Shown here in pieces: positions 53,305 to 63,263 of a DNA stretch of 64,000 nucleotides (positions within the stretch are counted from its first letter, which is position 1; every line of letters starts with the position of its first letter). The notes under the pieces are model-generated. The model did no database searches. It worked only from the letters and a program-made list of their open reading frames with translations, and had not been told where the DNA came from. Source of the stretch: Altericroceibacterium endophyticum (lineage in GTDB: Bacteria; Pseudomonadota; Alphaproteobacteria; Sphingomonadales; Sphingomonadaceae); NCBI RefSeq assembly GCF_009827595.1, contig NZ_WTYT01000002.1:124001-188000 (forward strand). Reading direction: 5' to 3'. Made by a program: the position numbers and the translations under genes.

Positions 53305-53961
53305 ATGACCATACTATCACGCCGCACACTGCTTTCAGCCAGTCTTGGCACCGGCGCCGCGCTGGCCGCTCCGGCGCGCCTATTTGCGCAAGCGCGCAGC
53401 GTAACCGAGAATGAAGCACGTATTCTGGACATTGCGCGCCGCGAAGTTGCCCGCGCGGGCGATGCCCTGTGGCGCAGAGACATTGCGGGAATTGCGGATT
53501 TCAGCGCCCATTCCAGCAAGCCGCGATTTCATTTCGCCAATCTTGAGGATGGATCGGTCCGCTCGTTCCTCGTGACGCATGGTGACGGGTCAGACCCTGA
53601 GCATGATGGGTATCTCAACTATTTTTCCAATGTCGAAGGCTCCAATTGCACCAGTCGCGGCGCCTATGTGACATGGGAATGGTATAAGGGCCGCTATGGC
53701 ACCTCGATCCGGCTGGGCGGATTGGATGAGAGCAATAATCTGGCCCTGCCCCGGGCAATTGTTATGCATTCGGCCGATTACGCCACGCAGGCGCATGTTG
53801 ATCGCTGGGGCCGGCTGGGCCGCTCCAATGGTTGCTTTGCAATGGGGCCGGAGGACTTCCGCGAAGCCTTATGGCATCTTTCCGGCGGCCGGTTGCTTTA
53901 TGCCGATAAGCTCGATCTGCCCGGCGACGGTACCGTACCGCCATCCCCGCCCATATTTTGA
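53305..53961 (+). CDS. Murein L,D-transpeptidase catalytic domain protein (YkuD_2 type)
   Basis: 218 residues. A Tat-like signal SRRTLLSASLGTGAALAAPA leads to a periplasmic domain with IVMHSADYAT near 152 and the catalytic loop GRLGRSNGCFAMGPEDF near 172; the Cys is the expected nucleophile. It probably makes or edits 3-3 crosslinks or attaches proteins. ATG 53305 gives the signal peptide its start. Confidence 0.86.
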   Translation: MTILSRRTLLSASLGTGAALAAPARLFAQARSVTENEARILDIARREVARAGDALWRRDIAGIADFSAHSSKPRFHFANLEDGSVRSFLVTHGDGSDPEHDGYLNYFSNVEGSNCTSRGAYVTWEWYKGRYGTSIRLGGLDESNNLALPRAIVMHSADYATQAHVDRWGRLGRSNGCFAMGPEDFREALWHLSGGRLLYADKLDLPGDGTVPPSPPIF

Positions 53962-53967
53962 TTTAAA

Positions 53968-54012
53968 AAAGCCGGAACGATCCACCCTTTACGGATAAGA
54001 TGTCCCGGCTTT
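53968..54012. terminator. Possible terminator between the two transpeptidase genes
   Basis: AAAGCCGG with CCGGCTTT, 29-base loop, between convergent genes. The loop is long, so confidence is low. Confidence 0.35.
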
Positions 54013-54020
54013 GACCTGTT

Positions 54021-55439
54021 TCAGGCGCCCGGTGCTTCGATCGGCACGACCTCTTCATCGGTGACGCGCGCACGGTTTCGTACCCGGGGTTTGTCGAGGC
54101 TCGCCAGCACGGGTGCATCGCGGTCGTAAATGTCGCTGAAGGTCGACATAGTGCCGTTAATGTCGGTCGCCATGGTAAAATAGGTGATATAGACCGGCAT
54201 CGTCTTTTCGAGCGCCACCTTGGTATATTCACCGGAATTGGCGATTTCGACAGCACCATCCTTATCCACACCATCGCCCAGTATCGCCATGGTTATAGCG
54301 AGCTCCAGCGCGCGTTCGGTGCGGATACAGCCGTGGCTGAGCGCCCTGTCCTTATTGTTGAACAGATTACGCGCGGGGGTGTCATGCAGGAAGATGGCGT
54401 GCTCGTTCGGCATGTCGAGCTTCATCCGACCAAGCGAGTTGGTCGGCCCCGGCTGCTGCACCACGCTGATATAACCATTTTCGCCGCGCGTTGCCTTATA
54501 ACCCTTGTTCGCGGCCCATGATGGATTGTTGAGCACACGCTCACCGAGCCCTTCGCCCTTCACAATGCTTTGCGGTACGGTCCAAGTCGGATTGAACACT
54601 ACGCCTCGCACCTGTTCCATCAATTGCGGCGTGGCCGTACGTCCAGGCTTGCCGACAATGGTTTTGTAGGAACGGATGATGTTGTCATTCACCGTCAGGC
54701 GCAGCTGATATTCCGGTACATTGGTCATCAGATATTGCGTGCCCAAATCGCGCGGCAACCAGCGCCAGCGATCCATATTCGCGCGGATCAGTTTGCGGCG
54801 ATCCTCCTTGGCTTCCGGCGTATCGGCCAGCGCTTTCTTCAACGCTGCATAATCGGGGTGGATCGGGTTCAGCCCCTTCAGCACGACCACCACATCATGG
54901 TTATCCAGTGCCTCAACCATCAATTCGCCGGTCGGCATCAGATCGGGATCGGGATCAACCACGAACCATTGCTTGCGCGCGTCCATGGGCGTGCGCCCGT
55001 CGCGCAGATCCTCCACCAGCCACACAAAGCTGCGGCTTGCGACTTCATTCAGATTTTCACCGGTCTGAATAGCGTCGAACAAATCCTCAGGATGGTATTC
55101 CTCCGGGTCCAGCCCCTCGGAAGCGATGTTGCGAATGAAGCCGAGCAGCGCCGCGGCATCGTCAATATTCCATTCTTGCAGGGGTGCCTTGTCCGGTTGC
55201 AGCGGATCAACGCCTGGCAAAGGCTGAATAATCGGCTGCGAGGTCGATACCGGTGCCGGCGCAGGAGATGCCCCCGGGGCAGGCGTAGTCGCCGGTGTGG
55301 GAGCCACCGCCGGGAGCAGCGATTCAGGTTCGGCGCGCTGATTATTCGCAGCCGTCCCGCGTTGCTGTGCCGCGGCCACATTGGCCGACATTAGGGCCAT
55401 CACGCTGACAAAAACCGGAAGTGCACGCGAATTGATCAT
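54021..55439 (-). CDS. L,D-transpeptidase, LdtD/YcbB-like
   Basis: 472 residues. Signal peptide (about 1-24), a Pro/Ala-rich linker to about 75, a scaffold domain (EGLDPEEYHPEDLFDAIQTG), then the YkuD domain: RKLIRANMDRWRWLPRDLGT near 217, IFLHDTPARNLF and DRALSHGCIRTERALELA with catalytic Cys near 377. It forms 3-3 peptidoglycan crosslinks. A second, different YkuD-type gene is convergent downstream. Confidence 0.9.
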   Translation of the reverse strand: MINSRALPVFVSVMALMSANVAAAQQRGTAANNQRAEPESLLPAVAPTPATTPAPGASPAPAPVSTSQPIIQPLPGVDPLQPDKAPLQEWNIDDAAALLGFIRNIASEGLDPEEYHPEDLFDAIQTGENLNEVASRSFVWLVEDLRDGRTPMDARKQWFVVDPDPDLMPTGELMVEALDNHDVVVVLKGLNPIHPDYAALKKALADTPEAKEDRRKLIRANMDRWRWLPRDLGTQYLMTNVPEYQLRLTVNDNIIRSYKTIVGKPGRTATPQLMEQVRGVVFNPTWTVPQSIVKGEGLGERVLNNPSWAANKGYKATRGENGYISVVQQPGPTNSLGRMKLDMPNEHAIFLHDTPARNLFNNKDRALSHGCIRTERALELAITMAILGDGVDKDGAVEIANSGEYTKVALEKTMPVYITYFTMATDINGTMSTFSDIYDRDAPVLASLDKPRVRNRARVTDEEVVPIEAPGA

Positions 55440-55604
55440 GGGAGTCTTTCTTTATTGTCTCAGAGACAAAGCGTTTTTGCAGCCGGGCCGTTCCTTGCTC
55501 GTCATGCCCGGAGGTGCTTTTACCTCTCACCCATTGGCATGGATTTGCTGACCATATGCTGAATTATTGCGCATTCCGTACGCTCAGGCGGCGATGCAGA
55601 CCCC

Positions 55605-55811
55605 TCACTCCTTCGCGCTATTTTCTGCCTCAGTATCTGCCGATTGCGCAGAATCAGGAGAATTTTCAGCTTGCACGGCATCATCTCCGCTGTGCTCCAC
55701 CGAATCCCACAGCAGCCCCAGCCCGCCCCCGGCAAAAGCCGCCAGAGCCAACGCGAGCGCCATGGGGATGACATAGATCGGATCTTGTGGTTTGTTCGAT
55801 GTTCCAAGCAT
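55605..55811 (-). CDS. Small membrane protein
   Basis: 68 residues: one helix at about 12-34 (YVIPMALALALAAFAGGGLG) and an acidic polar tail. No recognised family. A GGAAC-N17-TGTT sequence on the minus strand (55856 to 55831) sits 20 bp upstream and resembles a stress promoter. An overlapping basic frame (55520-55807) looks like a shadow. Confidence 0.6.
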   Translation of the reverse strand: MLGTSNKPQDPIYVIPMALALALAAFAGGGLGLLWDSVEHSGDDAVQAENSPDSAQSADTEAENSAKE

Positions 55812-55971
55812 TTCTCTTGCTCTTTAGCGGAACAACAGGGCCGGACAAGCTGTTCCCGTTATGTGTGCCCCTTGACCTTGCGCGTTTAACCGCGCAGGTG
55901 CCACGGCAAAATCCCGTCGTTCATGCGCATAGTGTGGACGGTTGGTCCCAAACAGGAAGGACAGCGCATCA

Positions 55972-58647
55972 ATGACCCAGGTCGGCAAGAATTCGCTCGA
56001 TACTCGCACCACGATGGAAGTGGGCGGCAAAACCATATCCTATTATTCATTCGAAAAAGCCGCCGAGAAAATCGGCGACGTTTCCCGCCTCCCCTTCTCC
56101 CTGAAGGTCCTGCTGGAAAATATGCTTCGTTTCGAAGATGACGGCTTCACCGTTTCCACTGCCGATGTTCAGGCGATTGCCGACTGGCAGAAAAATCCCA
56201 AGACCGGCAAGGAAATCCAGTACCGCCCGGCGCGCGTATTGCTGCAGGATTTCACCGGCGTTCCCTGCGTCGTCGATCTGGCCGCGATGCGTGACGGCAT
56301 CTCCGCTCTGGGCGGCGATACGGCCAAGATCAATCCGCAGGTTCCGGTCAATCTGGTGATCGACCATTCGGTGATGGTGGACGAATTCGGCCATCCCAAA
56401 GCGTTCGAAAAGAACATGGAACTGGAATATGAGCGTAACGCGGAACGCTATGACTTCCTGAAATGGGGCGCCAAGAGCCTTGAAAACTTCATGGCGGTTC
56501 CCCCGGGCACCGGCATTTGCCACCAGGTCAATCTGGAGCACATCGCGCAGGGCGTATGGACCAGCGAAGATGAAAATGGCGATCTGGTCGCCTATCCCGA
56601 CACCTGCGTCGGCACAGACAGCCACACCACCATGATCAACGGCCTTGGCGTGCTTGGCTGGGGCGTTGGCGGCATCGAAGCCGAAGCAGCCATGCTCGGC
56701 CAGCCGATTTCCATGCTGATCCCAGAAGTCGTCGGCTTCAAATTCACCGGCAAGATGGCAGAAGGCGTCACCGCCACCGATCTCGTGCTCACCTGCGTGC
56801 AGATGCTGCGTGAAAAGGGTGTGGTTGGCAGCTTCGTCGAATATTTCGGCCCCGGTCTTGGTGCGCTCAGCCTCGCCGATCGTGCGACGCTGGCCAATAT
56901 GGCTCCCGAATATGGCGCGACTTGCGGCTTCTTCGGCATTGATGACAAGACGCTGGAATATCTGCGCCTCACGGGCCGTGACGAACAGCAGGTTCAACTG
57001 GTTGAAGCCTATGCCAAGAAGCAGGGTTTCTGGGCCGATCCGTCGAACCCCGATCCAGTCTTCACCGATACGCTGGAACTCGACCTTGGCAGCGTGGTCC
57101 CCTCGCTCGCCGGTCCCAAGCGCCCGCAGGACAAGGTCATCCTTCCGGAAGTGGACGAATTGTTCAATTCCGATCTGAAGACGCTCTACAACAAGGATGC
57201 GCCCGTGCGCGTCAGCGTGGATGATGCCGGTCACGATGTGGGTGATGGCGATGTCGTCATTGCGGCCATCACGTCCTGTACCAATACGTCCAACCCGGAT
57301 GTGCTGCTCGCCGCCGGCCTCGTCGCCAAGAAAGCGCATGAGCTGGGCCTCAAGCCGAAACCTTGGGTAAAGACCTCGCTCGCCCCCGGTTCCAAGGTTG
57401 TGACCGACTATCTGATCAAAGCCGGCCTGCAGACGCATCTCGACGCAATCGGCTTCGATCTGGTTGGCTATGGTTGCACCACCTGTATCGGTAACTCCGG
57501 CCCGCTGGCGCCGCCGATCAGCAAGGCGATCAACGAAAACAACATCGTTGCGGCATCCGTCCTGTCGGGCAACCGCAACTTTGAAGGCCGCGTCTCACCC
57601 GATGTACGCGCCAACTTCCTCGCTTCGCCGCCGCTGGTTGTGGCCTATGCGCTGAAGGGGACGGTGACCGAAGACATCACCACCACCCCGATTGGTCAGG
57701 ATAAGAACGGCCAGGACGTGTTCCTCAAGGATATCTGGCCTTCCAATCAGGAAATCTCTGATCTTCGTAACAGCTCGATTGATCGCACGATGTTCGAAAG
57801 CCGTTATGCCGATGTCTATAAGGGCGACGAGCATTGGCAGGCGATCAATGTCGAAGGTTCGGACACCTATCAGTGGCGCGCCGATTCGACCTATGTTGCC
57901 AACCCGCCTTATTTTGACGGGATGGGCATGGAGCCTGCTCCGGTCAGCGATATTGAAGGCGCCAAGCCGCTCGCCATTCTGGGCGATTCGGTCACGACCG
58001 ACCATATTTCGCCCGCCGGTTCGATCAAGGAAGACAGCCCCGCAGGCCGTTATCTCCTCGAACACGGCGTGGAGAAGAAGGACTTCAACTCCTATGGTTC
58101 GCGTCGCGGCAATCATGAAGTGATGATGCGCGGCACCTTCGCCAATATCCGTATCCGCAATGAAATGGTTCCGGGTGTCGAAGGCGGCATGACCACCTAT
58201 AAGGGTGAGCAGATGGCCATTTACGATGCTGCTATGAAGCATCGTGAAGACAACACCCCGCTGGTGGTTGTGGCCGGTAAGGAATACGGCACCGGCTCCA
58301 GCCGTGACTGGGCAGCCAAGGGCACGATCCTGCTGGGCGTGCGTGCTGTGATCACCGAAAGCTATGAACGCATCCACCGGTCGAACCTGGTCGGCATGGG
58401 CGTGTTGCCGCTGCAATTCGCCGATGGTGACACGCGCGAAACACTGGGCCTGACCGGTGATGATCAGTTCACGATCAAGGGTCTTGCCAATCTCACGCCC
58501 GCTCAGGACGTGCAGGTCGAAGTGACACGCCCGAATGGCGACAGCTTCACCTTCACCGCCAAGTGCCGGATCGATACCGCCAACGAAATGGAATATTACA
58601 AGAATGGCGGCATTCTGCACTACGTGCTGCGTAACCTTGCCAAGTAA
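55972..58647 (+). CDS. acnA: Aconitate hydratase A
   Basis: TCA-cycle isomerisation of citrate to isocitrate. 891 residues, standard AcnA. Cluster cysteines: Cys436 in [12 protein letters not shown] and the pair in [13 protein letters not shown] near 503. [20 protein letters not shown] near 208 and the C-terminal swivelling domain with SRDWAAKGT are present. AGGAAGGA lies upstream. Terminator downstream. Confidence 0.97.
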   Translation: MTQVGKNSLDTRTTMEVGGKTISYYSFEKAAEKIGDVSRLPFSLKVLLENMLRFEDDGFTVSTADVQAIADWQKNPKTGKEIQYRPARVLLQDFTGVPCVVDLAAMRDGISALGGDTAKINPQVPVNLVIDHSVMVDEFGHPKAFEKNMELEYERNAERYDFLKWGAKSLENFMAVPPGTGICHQVNLEHIAQGVWTSEDENGDLVAYPDTCVGTDSHTTMINGLGVLGWGVGGIEAEAAMLGQPISMLIPEVVGFKFTGKMAEGVTATDLVLTCVQMLREKGVVGSFVEYFGPGLGALSLADRATLANMAPEYGATCGFFGIDDKTLEYLRLTGRDEQQVQLVEAYAKKQGFWADPSNPDPVFTDTLELDLGSVVPSLAGPKRPQDKVILPEVDELFNSDLKTLYNKDAPVRVSVDDAGHDVGDGDVVIAAITSCTNTSNPDVLLAAGLVAKKAHELGLKPKPWVKTSLAPGSKVVTDYLIKAGLQTHLDAIGFDLVGYGCTTCIGNSGPLAPPISKAINENNIVAASVLSGNRNFEGRVSPDVRANFLASPPLVVAYALKGTVTEDITTTPIGQDKNGQDVFLKDIWPSNQEISDLRNSSIDRTMFESRYADVYKGDEHWQAINVEGSDTYQWRADSTYVANPPYFDGMGMEPAPVSDIEGAKPLAILGDSVTTDHISPAGSIKEDSPAGRYLLEHGVEKKDFNSYGSRRGNHEVMMRGTFANIRIRNEMVPGVEGGMTTYKGEQMAIYDAAMKHREDNTPLVVVAGKEYGTGSSRDWAAKGTILLGVRAVITESYERIHRSNLVGMGVLPLQFADGDTRETLGLTGDDQFTIKGLANLTPAQDVQVEVTRPNGDSFTFTAKCRIDTANEMEYYKNGGILHYVLRNLAK

Positions 58648-58667
58648 GGCCGCATACAGCGCATAAG

Positions 58668-58697
58668 AAAAGGCCCCGCAATTTGCGGGGCCTTTTT
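58668..58697 (+). terminator. Terminator after acnA
   Basis: 12 bp perfect stem AAAAGGCCCCGC with complement, AATTT loop, T-run. Confidence 0.95.
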
Positions 58698-58771
58698 CGT
58701 TTCAGCGTCGGTGTTGAGACAGCTGCTGCCAGCCGCCCGGTGAGCAATACGCCGGTTACCCAGCCCGCCGT

Positions 58772-59437
58772 TTAGTCAGCTTTACGCACAGCCCTACGGC
58801 GCATAAAAATCGCCGCTGCACCCGCGCCGAACAGCAAAATGATCGGCGGTGCGGGAACGGGCGTAGGCGGATCCTTGGGTTCATCCGGCTTGTCGCAACA
58901 CTCGCCCCCTGAAGTCGTTGTCGTGGTTGTCGTCGTGGAAGACGAGCTCGACGAAGAAGACGAAGAGGAAGAGGACGACGACGAAGAACTTGAACTCGAT
59001 GAGGTCGAGCCATCACCATCGCCGCCGCTGCTGGTCGATGTGCTGACATAATAGCCGCCACTGGACCCGCCGAAAAAGCCACCAAAATAACCGCCAGAGG
59101 TGCTGGAGCCATTACCGCTCGATCCGCCCACGACAACGGGAGTGGATGAACCGCGCGCATCGAACACCCGCTGCGCCGTCGTCGGCAACGGGGCAAGTGG
59201 AACAGGGTCCTCCCGACGGGGAATCAGACGCTTGATGCGGGGTTCATCAGGCTCAGGGTCAAGCGCCGCCAGCTTTGCGGGCTTTTTGACATAGCGCATC
59301 CGCTTGCCATCTGCCTTTACCGCTTTCATGTCCGTCGCGCCCACCTGGGTTTCCGCGACATGCACGGCGCCGCCAGCGACTACAGCGCCGCCGGCCATAA
59401 CGGCAGCCAATTTGGCCAAACCAGCGCGTAGCGACAT
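58772..59437 (-). CDS. Secreted protein with poly-Ser/Thr tract and PEP-CTERM-like C-terminus
   Basis: 221 residues. Signal-like N-terminus (VMAGGAVVAGGAVHVAE), a Gly/Ser-rich middle (GGYFGGFFGGSSGGYY), then 22 consecutive Ser and 8 Thr, and a C-terminus VPAPPIILLFGAGAAAIFMR with following basic residues. That tail has the order of exosortase sorting signals: VPxP, hydrophobic helix, Arg cluster. The Ser run uses several different codons, which argues for selection on protein sequence. The tract may be a glycosylation site. Function unknown. Confidence 0.75.
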   Translation of the reverse strand: MSLRAGLAKLAAVMAGGAVVAGGAVHVAETQVGATDMKAVKADGKRMRYVKKPAKLAALDPEPDEPRIKRLIPRREDPVPLAPLPTTAQRVFDARGSSTPVVVGGSSGNGSSTSGGYFGGFFGGSSGGYYVSTSTSSGGDGDGSTSSSSSSSSSSSSSSSSSSSSSSTTTTTTTTSGGECCDKPDEPKDPPTPVPAPPIILLFGAGAAAIFMRRRAVRKAD

Positions 59438-59566
59438 GAATTCCCCTTCAGCCCCGCAAATACTGTCGGGGCATTATCCACACAATTTGTGCTCTTACAG
59501 AGGTGATAAACTGTCTGGAAACAATGCCTAACCGGTCAATGTCCCATATTGAAACCACTCAGGCAT

Positions 59567-60604
59567 TTATTTGCCATTATCGAATAAGCCGCCCTGAATA
59601 TCTGGCCCGTTACTTGGCGGCGTCAGCCCCAGATGTCGCCATCCACCATCGTTGAGGCAGCGGCCACGCGCAGTTCTGGCCACCAGGCCCAACTGGATCA
59701 GAAAGGGTTCGATCACATCCTCAACCGTGTCACGCGGTTCCGCTAGCCCGGCGGAGAGCGTTTCAACACCCACCGGTCCACCTTTGTAAATATCGGCAAT
59801 CATGGTCAGATAGCGCCGATCCATCGCATCCAGCCCCAGCCCATCCACTTCCAGCCGGGTCAGCGAATCGTCGGCAATCTGCGCTGTCACCCGCCCACTG
59901 CCCGCCACATGTGCGAAATCGCGCACGCGCCGCAGCAACCGCCCGGCAACGCGCGGTGTCCCGCGTGACCGGCGGGCGATTTCACGCGCCCCGCCATCAT
60001 CGATTTCCACGCCCAGCAATTTCGCCCCGCGCCGGACCACCAGCGTCAGCTCATCCTCCGTATAAAAGATCAGCCGCACGGGAATGCCGAAACGGTCGCG
60101 CAAGGGCGTTGTCAGCAGGCCCTGCCGCGTGGTCGCCCCGATCAGCGTAAACGGCGGCAAGTCGATTCGCACAGAGCGTGCCGATGGCCCTTCCCCGATA
60201 ATCAGGTCGAGCGCGCGATCCTCCATTGCCGGATAGAGCACTTCCTCCACCACCGGATTGAGGCGGTGGATCTCGTCAATGAACAGCACGTCACCCGATT
60301 CGAGATTGGTCAGCAAAGCCGCCAGATCGCCCGCTTTGGCAATCACCGGGCCGGATGTGGCGCGAAAGCCAACCCCCAGCTCCTTTGCTACGATCTGCGC
60401 CAGCGTGGTCTTCCCCAGACCGGGAGGGCCGAAAAACAAGGTGTGGTCCATCGCCTCCTCGCGGGAGCGCGCACTTTCGATAAAGACCCGCAGATTGTCC
60501 CGCGCCGCCTCCTGCCCGATAAATTCGCGCAGACTCTTGGGCCGCAGCGCCGCGTCCTGATCCTCTGGCTGTCTCTCAGGTGAAAGGTTGGGGTTATCGG
60601 TCAT
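59567..60604 (-). CDS. ruvB: Holliday junction branch migration ATPase RuvB
   Basis: 345 residues. Walker [13 protein letters not shown] near 59, Walker [12 protein letters not shown] near 107, sensor [18 protein letters not shown] near 154, and the C-terminal winged helix. Leftward and downstream of ruvA, 49 bp away. Confidence 0.96.
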   Translation of the reverse strand: MTDNPNLSPERQPEDQDAALRPKSLREFIGQEAARDNLRVFIESARSREEAMDHTLFFGPPGLGKTTLAQIVAKELGVGFRATSGPVIAKAGDLAALLTNLESGDVLFIDEIHRLNPVVEEVLYPAMEDRALDLIIGEGPSARSVRIDLPPFTLIGATTRQGLLTTPLRDRFGIPVRLIFYTEDELTLVVRRGAKLLGVEIDDGGAREIARRSRGTPRVAGRLLRRVRDFAHVAGSGRVTAQIADDSLTRLEVDGLGLDAMDRRYLTMIADIYKGGPVGVETLSAGLAEPRDTVEDVIEPFLIQLGLVARTARGRCLNDGGWRHLGLTPPSNGPDIQGGLFDNGK

Positions 60605-60653
60605 GTTCTAACCCATATCGAAACAAGCTCTATCGCCCTACCCTGCGCCATAA

Positions 60654-61262
60654 TCACCCCGCCGCCTTCTTCAACGCCACGCGGATCAGTTCGCTCTCGC
60701 TTGCGCCTTCGCCGAGTTCGGCCTGCGCATGGGCTACAGCGCTGGCGGCGATGGCTGGTTTGAAGCCGAGATTTTGCAGCGCGGATACGGCATCGGCGCT
60801 TGCCCCGCCGGCAGGTGACAAGCCGCCTGCCGACATGGCCGCCCCCGGCACGGTGGGCAATGCGCCAGCCTTGTCCTTCAATTCATTGACGATGCGGGTG
60901 GCGAGTTTGGGGCCCACGCCATTGGCCCGTGCGACTTGCGCCGAATCCTGATTGGCGCAGGCGATCTGTAATTCTTCGGTCGATAGGGCGGAGAGAATAG
61001 CGAGTGCTACCTTGCTGCCCACACCCTGCACATTGGTCAGCAGTTTGAACCAGTCGCGCTCCGCCGCCGAACCAAAGCCGATCAGCCGCATATCGGTTTC
61101 ACTGACCTGCAGATGGGTGAAGACGGTGCACGCCTCCCCCTTCTCCCCCAGCGCGGCGAGCGTGCGGTTGGAACAATGGACCAGGTAGCCGACGCCCTGC
61201 ACGTCGATAACCGCCCAATCGGTGCCGGTATCGTCCAGCAGGCCTTTCAGCTTAGCAATCAT
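60654..61262 (-). CDS. ruvA: Holliday junction DNA helicase subunit RuvA
   Basis: 202 residues: OB-fold start [13 protein letters not shown], helix-hairpin-helix pairs [20 protein letters not shown] and [19 protein letters not shown], and a C-terminal domain III for RuvB. AGGAAC lies six bases before ATG 61262; the frame extends upstream into aroC territory but that part is spurious. ruvC is not in the window. Confidence 0.95.
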   Translation of the reverse strand: MIAKLKGLLDDTGTDWAVIDVQGVGYLVHCSNRTLAALGEKGEACTVFTHLQVSETDMRLIGFGSAAERDWFKLLTNVQGVGSKVALAILSALSTEELQIACANQDSAQVARANGVGPKLATRIVNELKDKAGALPTVPGAAMSAGGLSPAGGASADAVSALQNLGFKPAIAASAVAHAQAELGEGASESELIRVALKKAAG

Positions 61263-61341
61263 GTTTTGTTCCTGCCTGATTGGCGCTCTTTTGACCAGTG
61301 CAATATGGACACGCCTCCACACTTGCCGCATGAGCAGCGCC

Positions 61342-62409
61342 ATGAGTATGAACACATTCGGCCGCGTGTTTCGTTTCACGACCTGGGGGGAAAGCCACGG
61401 GCCCGCTCTGGGTGCGGTGGTGGACGGGTGCCCGCCGGGCCTCTCGATTAGTGAAGAGGTGCTCCAGCCTTTCATGGATGCGCGCAAGCCGGGGCAGAAC
61501 AAATTCACCACCCAGCGGCGCGAAGCCGATGAAGTGAAAATCCTGAGCGGCGTCTTTGAAGGCCGCACCACCGGCACGCCCATCAGCCTGATGATCGAAA
61601 ACACGGATCAGCGCTCGAAGGATTATTCCGAGGTCGCCCAGGCCTATCGCCCGGGTCATGCCGATTATGCCTATGACGCCAAATATGGCTTTCGCGATTA
61701 TCGCGGCGGCGGGCGCAGTTCGGCACGGGAAACCGCCGCCCGCGTTGCCGCTGGTGCCGTTGCGCGGCTGGTGGTGCCGGAAGTTACCATTACCGCCTAT
61801 GTCTCCGAAATTGGCGGCGACGAAATTGATCGCAGCGCCTTTGACGCCAGTGAAATCAGCCGCAACCCGTTTTTCTGCCCGGACCCGGTGGCGGCAAAGC
61901 GCTGGGAAACGCTGGTCGATAATGCGCGCAAGGATGGTTCATCACTGGGCGCCGTCGTCGAATGTCTGGTCGAAGGTGTGCCCGCCGGTTGGGGCGCGCC
62001 GCTTTATGCCAAGCTCGACGCCGATCTCGCCTCCGCGATGATGGGCATCAATGCTGTGAAAGGCGTGGAAATCGGCGATGGTTTCGGCGCGGCGCGGCTG
62101 CGCGGAGAGGATAATGCCGATCCGATGCGCCCCGGCAAAGACGGGCCGGACTTTCTTGCCAATCATGCCGGCGGGATCGCGGGCGGCATTTCCACGGGCC
62201 AGCCGCTGGTGGTGCGCGTGGCTTTCAAACCAACCAGCTCGATCCTGATTGCGCAGCCGACCGTCACCCGCAATGGCGAAGCGACCAAGCTTGCCACGAA
62301 GGGACGGCATGATCCGTGTGTCGGCATCAGAGGCGTGCCCGTGGTGGAGGCAATGATGGCGCTGGTTCTGGCAGATCACAAGCTGCTGCACCGGGCGCAA
62401 TGCGGCTGA
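61342..62409 (+). CDS. aroC: Chorismate synthase
   Basis: Last step of the shikimate pathway. 355 residues. [38 protein letters not shown] near 125, and the C-terminal [20 protein letters not shown] are diagnostic. It is divergent from ruvA with 79 bp between starts. ATGs at 61330 and 61348 are alternative starts. Confidence 0.96.
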   Translation: MSMNTFGRVFRFTTWGESHGPALGAVVDGCPPGLSISEEVLQPFMDARKPGQNKFTTQRREADEVKILSGVFEGRTTGTPISLMIENTDQRSKDYSEVAQAYRPGHADYAYDAKYGFRDYRGGGRSSARETAARVAAGAVARLVVPEVTITAYVSEIGGDEIDRSAFDASEISRNPFFCPDPVAAKRWETLVDNARKDGSSLGAVVECLVEGVPAGWGAPLYAKLDADLASAMMGINAVKGVEIGDGFGAARLRGEDNADPMRPGKDGPDFLANHAGGIAGGISTGQPLVVRVAFKPTSSILIAQPTVTRNGEATKLATKGRHDPCVGIRGVPVVEAMMALVLADHKLLHRAQCG

Positions 62410-62483
62410 ACACGGCTAAGCCCCTGATATTGGCGCATTGCAGCATTGCCTTCGCAGATGCAGCGCACTTATCGTGTATTTCG

Positions 62484-62520
62484 ATCAAACTTAATTGATT
62501 GATTTATCCAATCAAACTTA
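62484..62520. promoter_or_regulatory. Repeats upstream of ahpC (possible OxyR-type site)
   Basis: ATCAAACTTA occurs at 62484-62493 and 62511-62520; between them TGATTG (62496-62501) and CAATCA (62509-62514) form an inverted repeat with a 7 bp spacer. The symmetry fits a LysR-type regulator; no oxyR is in the window. Confidence 0.4.
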
Positions 62521-62602
62521 TCGATACTCCTCATTGGCAGGAACCCGATGGCCTGACTATCTGTTGGTCACACGAGTTCACAACCATAACGGAGACAAAC
62601 AG

Positions 62603-63169
62603 ATGGGTATTATTGGAAGCACGATCAAACCGTTCAAAGCCACCGCATTTCAGGCGGGCAAGGACTTCTTCGACGTCACGGACGAAGACGTAAAAGGCAA
62701 TTGGGCGGTATTCTTCTTCTATCCGGCCGACTTCACATTCGTCTGCCCGACCGAACTGGAAGATCTGGCTGAACAGTACGACGCGCTGAAGGGGATGGGC
62801 GTCGAAGTGTACTCCGTCTCCACCGACACGCATTTCAGCCATAAAGCATGGCACGACACGTCAGAAAAGATCTCCAAGATCAGCTTCCCGATGCTGGGTG
62901 ACCAGCTGCACACGATCTCCAACAATTTCGGTGTGCTGCGCGAAGAAATGGGTCTTGCCGATCGTGCGACCTTCCTGGTCGATCCCGATGGCGTGATCCA
63001 GGTCATGGAAATCACCTGCGAAGGTGTTGGCCGTAATGCCAAGGAACTGGTCCGCAAGATCAAGGCAGCCCAGTATGTCCGCGAGAATCCCGGCCAGGTT
63101 TGCCCGGCCAAGTGGGAAGAAGGCAGCGACACGCTGGCTCCTTCGCTTGACCTCGTCGGCAAGATCTAA
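62603..63169 (+). CDS. ahpC: Alkyl hydroperoxide reductase subunit C
   Basis: Typical 2-Cys peroxiredoxin, 188 residues. Peroxidatic Cys in [13 protein letters not shown] near 47, resolving Cys in [13 protein letters not shown] near 167, with the C-terminal YF-type helix region. GGAG lies upstream of the ATG. ahpF follows after 94 bp and a hairpin. Confidence 0.96.
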   Translation: MGIIGSTIKPFKATAFQAGKDFFDVTDEDVKGNWAVFFFYPADFTFVCPTELEDLAEQYDALKGMGVEVYSVSTDTHFSHKAWHDTSEKISKISFPMLGDQLHTISNNFGVLREEMGLADRATFLVDPDGVIQVMEITCEGVGRNAKELVRKIKAAQYVRENPGQVCPAKWEEGSDTLAPSLDLVGKI

Positions 63170-63199
63170 GCCCCGTTCACCACTTATGTGGTCGCAGGA

Positions 63200-63236
63200 A
63201 ACGGCTCGGGGCGTTCACGCGCTCCGGGCCGTTTTC
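63200..63236 (+). terminator. Hairpin between ahpC and ahpF (attenuating terminator)
   Basis: 13 bp stem (63200-63212 with 63221-63233, two G-U pairs), 8-base loop and TTTT. Partial termination would give more AhpC than AhpF. Confidence 0.6.
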
Positions 63237-63263
63237 ACAAGCAGACTTAAGAAGGAATAGAAT

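Noticed and set aside
55520-55807. 95-codon minus-strand frame
   Set aside because: Overlaps the better supported 68-residue membrane protein in another frame and has Trp/Arg-rich shadow composition.
58839-59051. Asp/Glu-rich plus-strand frame
   Set aside because: Shadow of the poly-Ser tract of the minus-strand gene.
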